A stretch of 64,000 nt of DNA, taken from NCBI GenBank assembly GCA_033439265.1, contig JAVTVX010000002.1:1932001-1996000 (forward strand), in the 5' to 3' direction. Of the stretch, positions 12,634 to 23,400 are shown in pieces. The notes below the pieces were generated by a model. That model was not told the origin of the DNA. It saw only the letters and a list, made by a program, of their open reading frames with translations, and did no database searches. This stretch comes from Dillenia suffruticosa. Lineage: Eukaryota > Streptophyta > Magnoliopsida > Dilleniales > Dilleniaceae. Position 1 is the stretch's first letter. Each line of letters opens with the position of its first letter. Both the position numbers and the translations under genes were made by a program.

Positions 12634-13929
12634 AAGGTAGTTAGTAACAGTGACAACCCCTCTGGGGCCAGATGACTTCATTGTAGTACTGCATAATGAA
12701 ATTCCAGCAAAATAGAATCACCCACAAATTAGTTGCACGGCAAAATATTCAACCATGATACCAGAACAAAACCTTATGCTAAACATGTTAAATGGTAGTT
12801 AAGGGATTTCTCAAGGAATAAAGGCATGTACATGAGCAACTGAATCCTCACAGGCCAAATCAAGTAGATGGTAGCCAAGGAATTCTATTATTAAAAAATG
12901 ACTCTGCCACATCTATATCTTGACATTTTAAGTGGTATTCATGCATAGCAGAAGTATCTATGCCACAAGATGGAAAGAAATAACAGAGTGAAATATAAAA
13001 GAGCAAATCAAAAGCAAATGCTATACCAGCAAAAGCAGCAGTGTATTTTAAGACCTTGAAGTTGGCAGTCAAAGTATTCTGGCCAATTTATTCGGAGATA
13101 GAAGATCTCTTGCATCTTTATCGCCAATCCACGTTTCCCAAATAATAGACAATATGAAAATGGTCAGCCAACTTTATTTTACACCACTGAGAAAGCAAAG
13201 AATAAATTATGCTAACGAATCATAGAACTGTCAACTACGTGCCCCCAGTTAAAGCACCATTAAGTGGATGCCAGTGCAAATGTCTATTGCAGGAAGTCAT
13301 TTCCTAAACCCTTTTCAGAATATGGGTGTTATGTACATCAACATCACCCCCACTCCATGCGGCAAAGAAAACCCACAAAAAATAAAGAAAATGGGATAGA
13401 ACATCAGCAATGTGACCCGTGGGAGCACATGGTAGAACAGGATCCAATCTTTCGACCAACAGAGTCGAGCCACATCAAATCCGGTATTTAGTCAACGAAA
13501 TTTTTAATACTTATTGCATTATCCAACAAAGTACATCCCTCGAAAATTCTCGTGCATTTAGAAACCTCTCGGGTGCATAAAAATTACAACAAGAAACAGG
13601 AAAATAAACCCTTTTCGGAATATGGGTGTTATGTAAGAAGATCATTTCCTAAACCCAAGTTGTTCTCAATTCACAATATCCTAGGTTTACGTTAGCAAAG
13701 AAGAGACAAATATCATGGTGATTGATGAAAGCATAATCCCACGAGAGCACAATAGGGAACCAAAATTGGATGTCAATTAGGCCAAGCCAAGCACAACCCA
13801 TTTTAGTAAACCACTCGGCACATCAATTAACAGAAGCTTACCGAGTAAAAACCAAAACCCTAGATGCCCCCACCGGCAAATTTGTAAAAGTTACTGGAGA
13901 AACATGAAGGAGAAGATCAATTGACTCAC

Positions 13930-14017
13930 GTTTTATGTTTCCTTGAGCTCTTTTAAGGCAAAATACTCCAAAGCCGTTGAAACCACAGCTACTGCAACTG
14001 CCCGCAATAGAATTCAT
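13930..14017 (-). pseudogene. Possible first coding exon belonging to the CCDA remnant
   Basis: An 88-base open stretch starts MNSIAGSCSSCGFNGFG, continues with a Lys/Arg-rich end, and stops at a good GTGAGT donor (13924-13929 on this strand). Its Ser/Cys-rich, basic character would suit a chloroplast transit peptide, and it lies upstream of the CCDA exons on the same strand. A weak exon-like stretch with TAAFAG before a GT sits at about 13027-13075. The link to CCDA is inferred from position only. A related start (MNSIAGSCSGC) occurs at 19255 in the duplicated block. Confidence 0.3.
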
Positions 14018-14032
14018 CCGGGGAGAGGGAGA

Positions 14033-14063
14033 GTGTGTGTGTATGCGCGCGCGCGCGTGTACG
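14033..14063. repeat. Alternating purine-pyrimidine tract, Z-DNA prone
   Basis: GT repeats run into GC repeats and back into GT. The alternation covers about 30 bases with one TATG interruption. It lies just upstream of the MNSIAG start on the minus strand. Confidence 0.75.
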
Positions 14064-14249
14064 GATGTGGTTGGTACTTGCAGAATTGCGGGAAATATTT
14101 CCATATCTTGTCCCCGACAAACTTTGGTTTTATTTACGACTGAAAGATGTTCAACCGAAAAATCTCGTTTTGCTTTCGTCGCTTTTCATGTAATTAATTA
14201 CTGTAATTCTCGAAAATAATAGGGAAAATTCCAACGGTGTGACAGAAAT

Positions 14250-16190
14250 TGTGAATTCACACAATTAAGCCTCTGGAACATGATTTTTTTGTGTGCGGAT
14301 ATTTTATCATTTTATTTACTTGGATTAAATTGGAAATATTTTTCTGTCAATGATTGTGCTTTAAAATCAAGTGGGGACAATTCATACCCATGTCATTATA
14401 CACTCAAAGAAGTGTGTGTATTTATTTATTTGTTTACATAAATACATTCAGAGCATAACATTTAGATAATAATACCAATAATAGTGTACAAATCCAACTT
14501 TTTTATGTTCAAATCCAACTTTTTTATGTTCTTACATATAAATGTATAAATGTATATAATTTTAATTACGATATAAAAAATATAATCATGTCGGTCTAAA
14601 TTATTTTTGGTCAAAAACTTTAACAGGTGACCCCAAATAAAAAATAAATAAATTATTTATGTTTTTCCAGTTTATAGTTAGGATTTCGGCTAAAATTATT
14701 AGGGCATTTTGTTAAATATTTATTTTTCTTAAATCCAGTGAGGGCAACGAAGAGAGTGAGAGGGGTCAACCCTGGAGGTCTTATAAGATACAGGATAAAA
14801 AAGATAGAATAGATAAACCCTGAAGGCAAGACAGACAAGCTTTCTGTAATCCCGACTGTTTTCTCAGACTATTCACCAGAGTTTGCGAGCAACAGACTCC
14901 TCATACCAGGAGAGGCATTTTGTGACAAGACAACCACTCCCAATTCGGGCTAATGGAATAAAAACCAGAACTAAGGAATTCTTAATTAACATCGCAAACA
15001 CCAATTCAGGCCAGCGCATCTGGTCCCTTAATCAATTGAAACATGGAAGGAGTCTGGACGGTTGCAGGAAGTTCCTGCAACTAGATACAAAAGGGTGTCT
15101 GGACTGCATAAAGTTTCAGGAGAAAACAAAGACAAAGAACAAGCTCAACACGATCAGAAGATGCCAATGAGATATGTTAGAAGCATGAGTTCCTACATCA
15201 TATTGCATTTGTACTTAACAAGAGAAGGAAGATGATTTTATAAAATAAAAATTGTTGAACATTAAAATGAAAAAAAAAAGGGGTAATTTAAGTATTTACC
15301 ATAATGAGTATTCTATATATCATACCGTATTTTGAATTTCTGAAGTCAATAATACACCGTTCAATCAGTTTGATCAATTCAACATGTCAATATAATTATA
15401 ATGATATAATAAATAATTATTTATAATTATAAAAATAAAAATATAGTACAAATAAAAAATAAAAGTTAAAGATAATAATAAAAATATAAAAGAAAGGAAA
15501 CCCAAATGGTACATCTCAAGATTTCAAATTTATAATTTTAAATTTAGGTTATAAACATATTTGGAAATAACCTTCAGATTATGAGTACCAATATTTATAT
15601 CAATATTTCAAAATAAGTTGTTATAATATTTCAAAAAAATAAGATGCAAGAGCTTATAAAATATTTTATAAACTTATAAATTGTTGTGCTTGATAATAAT
15701 GAATTTTTATAAATTATTTTTAGTATTAAAATAATTAAAAATGATAAAACATCATTAATATCATATGAATAATAATTACTTATTGACATGAAAAGAGTAA
15801 ATAATAAATAATAAAATATTATTTAAGTAATTTATTCATTTTATAAGACAAAATAGAATAGCTTATAAGTTGGAATAAAAAAGTTAAAGCAAAATTACTT
15901 TTTTCTGAAAAAAAAAAAAGAAGTTTATTGGCTTCAAAATATTTTATTTTTAAAATTTATAAATTCTTTTAGAAAAATTATTAAATAAATTTTATAAATG
16001 TATAAATTTTCAAACATTTCATAAAATAGTTTGTAGAACTCATAAACTTAGGGAAACATGCTCTTAACCGAAGTTTCTTTTTAGCTGGAATAAGGAAATG
16101 AGAAACAAATGAATTTCCGAAAGATCAATTTTTAGAGCCTACATTAAAATAAGAGTCACGCCAGCTGGACAAGAATTCCCACGGCTCCTT
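14250..16190. other. AT-rich intergenic, no supported gene
   Basis: Contains a small direct repeat (CAAATCCAACTTTTTTATGTTC twice at 14490-14532) and a long stretch of A/T runs at 15230-16060. The 95-residue ORF at 14883-15170 lacks domain or splice support. Confidence 0.55.
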
Positions 16191-16199
16191 TTCATCTCT

Positions 16200-17990
16200 T
16201 TGGATACCTCACTTTGCCCGGGGAGCTCCTTTTCATCTCTCTTTTTCTCTCTCTCGATTTCGATCTCTCGAGCAACTCGAGAAAATTTTGAGATTCTAGT
16301 TAGGGTTTTCAATTTCCAGTTTCCTTGTCTTCCAAGACATTCTCATTCGCGAAGCCCCACTCTTTGTATCCGCATTTTGTTCCCCAAATCACAACAGGTC
16401 GCACTCTCTCTCTCTCTCTCTGTGTATGTGTTAGTATTTTTGTTTTTAAAGAAACCCAAATTTTATGAACTTAATTTTTTAGGTTTTCATATTGCAATCG
16501 ATTGGGGATCGAAAATTCGATTGTTCTCTTTATGGCATTTCCTCTGTTCTTTATGATGTTTTGAGTGCAAAGCTTGATCAGTTTGATCCTTTCTCAAGGT
16601 CTTTGATCTTTATTTGTCTTTTTGGGTTCAACTTTATTGATTCCACAAGTTATGTTTCTTCTGGGGAGGGGGGAGAGAGAATCTTTATTCTGTTTGCTGA
16701 AGATTCCGGAGTACAATGACTTTGAATATCGTTGAATTTCTTTTGTTTTAAATCTAGTCATCATTTTTTGCCTTTTATTTTTACTAATTTTGTTACTTGA
16801 AATTCACTGCAGCGGAAAAGATTAGATGTCAACGGGAATCCTGATATATAAATATAGGGTTTGTTCAAATTTTTCCATTTTCTTTAGGTTTTGATTTCTT
16901 TAGGGGTTCTTATTTTGGTTTTCTTTTTCTGATTTTCTTGTTATATATGTTCTGCTTGTATAACTTGTGGGTGTATTTGAAGAACTCTTGCCGCTAGAGT
17001 TTTGCCTGTTTCGCATGATTATGACATACTTTTCAATCTTTGTGCACTCAAGGTTCAGAAGATTATTCAGTTGCTGCTGTATGGGCATGAACTTATGAAT
17101 TGCAGATGGGCATACGGCTCCTAGGGCCTCCTGGTACTGATAAGATTCTAATATTACGAGATTCGATTATTTGTTCCATTTTGATATGGATTTTCTAGTT
17201 GATTTCAACGGTCTTTCTTGTAAATTCCTGTTGTTTAAACTGTAGCCCATCTGATGTTCGTTTAAATCATTTGCAGAAACTGATTCCTGCTGATCGGAAT
17301 TGCTTGTCAAACCGAATACTGGCAGTACATGGCTGGTTTTAGAAATTAGCCAATTGTATTAACAATTTATATGACCCAATTTTCTGCAGATGCCAAGTTG
17401 TAAATGGCCATGAAGCGTGAAGCAACTTCCTGGTGAAATAGAGGAGAATGTAAAAGATTTATTTGCTGATGCAGAACATGACCAAAGGAGGAGGTATAAG
17501 AGTTTCTGAAGCAAATCTGAATGGATATCGACTTTCCTATCCGTTCCATATCAAGTAAAGTAATCATTTTTCATCTCTATAAGTCCATAGTCCTATTAGA
17601 TTAAAGTGACTTATAAATTATCCACTACTAACTCTTTTTCTTCCTTCTCATATTCAGGAATTCCATTAATAGAAATGTCAAGTTATGGTGGTATTGCAAG
17701 ATAGTCTGGTGAAATTATTCATAAATTATACATTTATTTTGTGATACGGAGTTTTTTCAGAAAGATAGTCCGGTGGTATTGCAAGATAGTTTGCGGAAAC
17801 CCGACAAAGACAAACCACTTGCAATGTTTTCAAAGTCAAATTTCTTAACGTACAAGTTGAATTTTGTCATGAAAATTTACAGGAAGGTTTATTATCATGC
17901 AAGGAATATGTATGCAAAACTTTACGATATCAGAATAAGTGTGTATGAAACTGTCATGAAAACTCCGGCATTTCATGAATTCCGGCCATG
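16200..17990 (+). other. Exon-like region, unidentified transcript or gene relic
   Basis: A CT-rich leader (16200-16398) ends at a possible donor. It is followed by pyrimidine-tract-plus-CAG acceptors near 16812, 17105, 17276, 17388 and 17760. The stretch after 17760 stays open to 17991 and contains SNFLTYKLNFVMKIYRKVYY. Another stretch near 17415 reads QLPGEIEENVKDLFADAEHD. I cannot join these into one open frame: stops occur in the pieces at 17105, 17276 and 17388. I recognise no family. It may be a non-coding transcript, a decayed gene, or a gene whose exons I misplaced. Confidence 0.3.
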
Positions 17991-18655
17991 ACAACTCTCT
18001 AAGCACGAATTCAGTAACACATGGTTCTGATACCAATGGATGAAGACAACACATGCATCAGACAAGTAATCCAACATTAAAAATTGGTTATCTCTTGTTT
18101 TGGAAGTCGGATCGGTTGATTGAATCATATGCTCCGGCCGGTGTGGAATCATAAGATGGAAACCATACTCTTTCCACAATCCAAATGCTTCTGACAATTT
18201 CTTTGCACGGAGCTCTTGCAGACACAAAGGATGTGTGTGAAAACAGAGACTCACACTTCTCTCTCTCTCCTCTGTTCTCTCTCTCTATGTTATATGTATG
18301 GCCTCCTGTTCAACAGCACACTCAAAAGCTACATGCCCGGGGCAGTGGAGGAGGAAGCCGGTCCTAACCGGGTCAACCCATGGGCACCCACAATCTTTGA
18401 CCCACTCTCTGGCTTCCAACAAATGCGCTAAGCTTCAGGCCTAAAACAAGAACAAAGAACTAAAAATCTAACAAATACGAGGCTTATTTAGAAAGCTACA
18501 TGCCCGGGCAGTGGATGAGGAAGCGGGTCCTAACAGGGTCGACCCATGGGCACCCACAATCTTTGACCCACTCTCTGGCTTCCAACAAATACGCTAAGCT
18601 TCAGGCCTAAAACAAGAACAAAGAACTAAAAATCTAACCAATCACCCCGGGGCGA
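17950..18655 (-). mobile_element. LTR retrotransposon remnant (LTR end, primer-binding site, start of internal region)
   Basis: On the minus strand, TTGGTATCAGAACC (18036-18023) follows a CA dinucleotide. This is the usual plant primer-binding site complementary to initiator tRNA-Met. Thirty bases on, an ATG opens MAGIHEMPEFS before a stop, as expected for a broken gag start. The sequence at 18039-18655 would be LTR and contains an internal tandem duplication. No polymerase, integrase or second LTR is present, so it is a dead fragment. A Copia-type origin is inferred from the primer site alone. Confidence 0.55.
18325..18638. repeat. Two tandem copies of a ~148 bp sequence
   Basis: 18325-18472 and 18492-18638 are nearly identical. 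Both begin AAAGCTACATGCCCGG and end AAGAACTAAAAATCTAAC, with 19 bases between them. They differ by a few substitutions and one-base indels, suggesting a fairly recent event inside the LTR remnant. Confidence 0.9.
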
Positions 18656-18659
18656 GACC

Positions 18660-19460
18660 AAAATAGGGCTACAAAGCAACAAGATCATCAAAGTTCGCGC
18701 CCAGCATAACAAGATTCTTAGGGAAAATTGGGGAAAAAAAATTATCATGTTCAATGTCCAGAATGTAAATTCATATGACAGTTCAATTCCTTATAATTTA
18801 ATAAGTTTCACTTTTTGCACTCAGTTTTTTATGTCAAACTAGGAAAAAATAAAGAAACTTAATGTCAAATTGCATACATGTGTTGTACTTGCATCTAAAC
18901 TACGACCCAGTCAAATTACAAACATTTAGATGTAGCACCTGTCAAAACTCACACTTCCTGCCAACCAAATTGATGTGGTTAGCCTTCTCATGGTAGCTAG
19001 TTTCCTTGCATTATCACACAAACACCCTTACCCCTAGCCCTAGTACGGCAAAGAAAAACACCAAAGAAAAAGGAAAAATGGGATAGAACACCAACAAAAG
19101 CATAGCAACGGTACATCTACAAATGACCCAGATACTAAAATTGATGCGATACCATTTCATTGGCCATTGGGGAACACATACATATTTTGTTTAATTATTC
19201 CAAGAACATTGAAATCACAGCTACAGCCACTGCAACTGCCCGCGATAGAATTCATCCAGAGAGAGTACAGATGTGGTTGGTTCTAACAGGATACCGGGGA
19301 ATATTTCCACATTTTTCCCCCAACAAAATTTTGTTTTATTTGTTACTCAAAGATGTTTAACCCAAAAAAACTGCTTTGCTTTCATCACCTTTTCACTTAA
19401 TTAATTACTGTAATTCTGGAGAAAATTCAGTTGGAATTGATCAATTCCTCAGTTCAGGTA
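18660..19460 (-). repeat. Second copy of the 13.1-14.25 kb block
   Basis: It repeats the GCAACTGCCCGC-ATAGAATTCATCC word and the following ~170 bases of the first copy with moderate divergence. It includes a minus-strand ATG at 19255 opening MNSIAGSCSGCSCDF. It lacks the alternating GT/GC tract of the first copy. Confidence 0.6.
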
Positions 19461-20490
19461 CTCGAGCTTGACAGGGTATGGTGGCGGTTCCTGTTAAGAG
19501 TAATAGTTACAGAGAAATCTATTAGGAACATACACAAATCAGACGTATGATAATAGTGTCAAGTCAACCTAGATAAATTAAGCAGTTTGCAGCATCATAT
19601 GTATGTGTGAAAATATAAACAAAAGGTAAATAACACCATCTAACAGCCGACTGAACACACCATTTGAAGAAAATGTTACTGCATTTTAACACATGAAAGA
19701 AAGTGTGATGAATTATAACTTGAGGAGGTTAATATTCCATATTCTACTGCAGGCCATGTGGGAAAATCAGGAGCTGCAGATTTCCTTTATTATTTTGCTA
19801 ATGAATTTCTTACGGTTAAAATGTACAACATGCTTTTCTTGTTGCCTCTACAATTGCATTTGCAGCAGAGACTACCGAGGAATAGAAATGAGGACAAATA
19901 GTTTTAACACAACACAAGGATTTAGAGCCCTACCCCAAATGATCTTTCCAGTACATCAGTTTTTATTCCTATCAAGAAATGTAGCATATCCTATTCCCCT
20001 ACAGTAATGCTGATCAGTAATTCTGTATTAGCAATTTTATAAGCTTTGAATTCTTCAAATGGTCACAGGCTCCTAGTCTATGACTGACAAAGGATTTACA
20101 AGAAACAAAGGGTTAAGACTCGGCTCCTAATTCTTTTGTCAAAGGAGGAACATGAACAAAACAATCCAACAAGCCGAGGAACAAAATATGTCATTTACAG
20201 GGGTTGAAAAACAGTGCTCATAGAAGTATGTTTCATTTAGATGTTCTTGTAAATCTAGATACTGCAAATTAACTAGTATTTACATGGCTTCCAATGTGGC
20301 AACACCTTGATTATTTATTTAACATGTATGTTCCTTTAACCAGGAAAAGCCAGTATTCTGTCTGTATCATAGCTTAGTCAGAGTGCCACCAAAACAAAAT
20401 TTACAATCAGACAAGCCAGCGAGGCACCGGCTATTGTAAGTTGATGAATCATGGTGCTCAATTCCATTAAAGTATAGAATTAACGGAACA
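19460..20490. other. Intergenic; 3' flank of the VAL-like gene
   Basis: No gene supported. The part nearest 20495 probably contains the 3' UTR of the minus-strand VAL-like gene. Confidence 0.5.
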
Positions 20491-20494
20491 ATGT

Positions 20495-23400
20495 TTACTG
20501 CACCTTATAAGATGGTTTGCCTGCTGAAGCCTTTCGCCCCACAAGGACCAGAGTACCTTCTGGTTGCATGCAACAAAATGTAACTGAAAAAAAACAAAAA
20601 AATAGAGAGAGAGACATCTTAGTTTCCATAAGCAGTGTTCATTATACACTAACCAGAAAAGAAAATCTATGATCACAAGATAGTCCATGCATAAAGAATT
20701 AAGAACCCCCCCCCCCCCCAAAAAAAAAAAGGAAAAAATGAACAAAAAACAATGTAGAAGAATAATGGATTGCTGAAGGTGTTAAAATAATTATTAACTA
20801 GTGAAGAAGACAATTCAAGATGGTAGACTAGCGTGGTAAAAATATTGGGGAAGAAAAACAAAGACAAAAGATAACAGGTAATGAAAAAGGTAATGTGTAC
20901 CATGACTCTAGAATAGTGTAACCAGGACTTACCTCATTCGATATTCAGGACAATACAGGCACTTACCGAGATGAAAATTATTGTGTAGTTACCTGTGTCT
21001 CCAACTTCCATGTGCATTGCTTGCATGTAATCTTCAAGGCCTGTGAGAGAATATTCTTTTGCACCATGATAACTTGAGACATGGTAGTTAAGCAAATGCT
21101 CGCAGCCTTCCATGTCATGTGCTTGTATGAAAATTCCTTGAGGCCTCGTAACCTTCGGGAAATAAGCCTGTTCCAATATAGGTGCACATCAATGTATAAT
21201 TTTTCGAATCCATACTTAGTAGTTCACAAAGACCGAACACGTTTGTTCAATTCATAGAGATAAGAGGATCTTCTGGAACATTATGTAGCAGAATCACCAA
21301 CTAAATCTAAGAGGTCAAAACCTATCCTCTTCAACACAAATGAATTAACTTTGATCATTTAAGCTCAGACTACAACTCTGCATTTAGGAATTGACTTCCA
21401 AGACAAAATTGAGAGAAATGCTGAACAAGTGCAGGTGCCCAAAGAAACTGTTCTCTTGAATGATATAAACATAAAAGTCAGTGGATGTGCACATTCATCT
21501 ATTCCTTCTGAACATGATTGCCAACTATGGAAAGATTGTATACATTGTTAGGGAACACAGTTTCTATATTGACTACGTTTCAGCTTCCAACTCGAGCTCT
21601 CTTATGACACTCCCCTTTACATGAAAGACAAACATCCAATATTTCTGAAACTACACAGAACAACATGAACTGACATCCATCAGTGACATGATGTCTGGAC
21701 AGAGAGAATTTCCTGGGAGGTCTTCAATCACAGTTTGTTTACCTTGCCACTTTGTTGTGCAAACAAAATTTCAAAGTTCAAATGAGCACTATATGGACTC
21801 ACCTCTGCACAGACTTTAGGCAACAATATGCGTCCAAGTTCGATGTTGGCATCCTCGTAATTCAGTCTTTTCTCAAACAAAGGAACAATGAAAGAGTTAT
21901 AGCTTGGACATGGTTAAGGATCAAAGATCATAAGTTGCTGATAAATAACTTGGAAGATAATGCACTTTGTTTCAGGGCAGTCTTGTCTTACCGAAACATG
22001 ATATCAATTTAGTCAAATAAATATAAAAGAAATGGAGGACTTGACAATATCATTATTTGTTTCTAGTAAATGATGTGGAAGACAATAAAGGATACTTTCT
22101 CGGAATCCTCTCCAGGTCTTCATCACTTATCTTCGGCCAGTTGTTATATGGAATACTGATTCGTGCAACAGTATTCGCAGGAGGATCGATATCAACTGTT
22201 TCTTCACCATCAGAACTAATCCCTTTTGCAAGTAACTCCCTACTTGATTGTTCTTTTCGTCGTTGATGTTGACGAGGCCTAACAGTGTTGGAGCAGATCA
22301 CTGCAATGTAGGTGCGAAGAATTGACTCAGTAATCTTGCCTTTTGTTATTTTTCCAATGAATAGTACTATGTATTGTATTAGGCTATATATACAAACATT
22401 CTCCTACGATAGAATGACCTGGAACTTTTCAAGAGATCACCATTCACCTTGAAAAGAAAGCATCCCATGTTTAAGAAGAGATTGCCCAGAGTTTTAGATG
22501 CCAAAAAATCCAACTTGAACAATCAAGTTCTTATTCTCTAATTTCTCTGGAAGCGAAGGGGAAAAGGAACAGTACCTGAAATATTTCTCTTCTTAGTAGC
22601 ACCATTAGAAGACTCAGCTTCCTTTGATATACTTGAATTAGCTCGAGGTTGAGCCGTGTCAAGTTCAGCCTGTAAATATTTAACTATCAGTTTTGCCTTC
22701 CTTTTGCCAGCATCATACAATACATAACATATTCAATTCCTACCTACTCATCGATGTCCATAACTAAGTGATGTTTCACATATATGTTATTAATATAGAT
22801 TTTGGTTGCTTTCCTCATTTAAGAAATTAAAGTCTTTGGCTCAGAGGCTAATCTCATTCTTAGTCACCTTGAGTAGGTAAATGGCTGATTGGGCTAGGGT
22901 ACTTATTTTTACATGCAAACATTTTGAATTAAATGGAAAAGATATGTCCAAAGTGTTATTACAACAGCCCAATGATTTTGAAACCTTATTGTACTTTTGA
23001 TTAAGATAATACCGCTAAATCAAGCATTAAACATAACATTGAACTCTTACTAAAAAGGTTACTTTTCTAAACGGATCAAGTTGAGAAAGAAAAAAGGAAA
23101 CAAAGACAACCTATTGCTAACTACTCATAACCATTCCATGTTCAATTTCATTCATGGGTTTGCATGCAGTTCTTCTAGTTCCCATAAGAAAAGTCAAATT
23201 TATTTGAGTTACAGATGTTTCAGTATCAGGACCTTTTGTTTCCAAAACTTTTTTGTTTATGTTTCATAGGTACTGTTAAATGTCTAGTTGCTGCCACTCT
23301 GCTTAGGGAGTATATGTTCCTTGCCAGCAAGCACTAGGTGATATAGCATGATCTAGAATGAATCAAAGCACAAAATACTGTTCAGCACGGATTTGCATTA

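Larger units (their letters stand above)
13100..14250 (-). repeat. First copy of a duplicated block (second copy about 18660-19460)
   Basis: The stretch with GCAACTGCCCGC-ATAGAATTCATCC, then GGGAATATTTCCA, then CCTTTTCA/TAATTAATTACTGTAATTCT recurs in the same orientation and spacing about 5.2 kb downstream. The best-matching part is 13960-14230. Upstream of it both copies share short words (GGCAAAGAAAA, GATAGAACA). Between the copies lie AT-rich sequence, an unidentified exon-like region and an LTR scrap. Confidence 0.6.

Noticed and set aside
14883..15170. 95-residue plus-strand frame
   Set aside because: No family resemblance, no promoter or intron signals, in AT-rich repeat-like surroundings.
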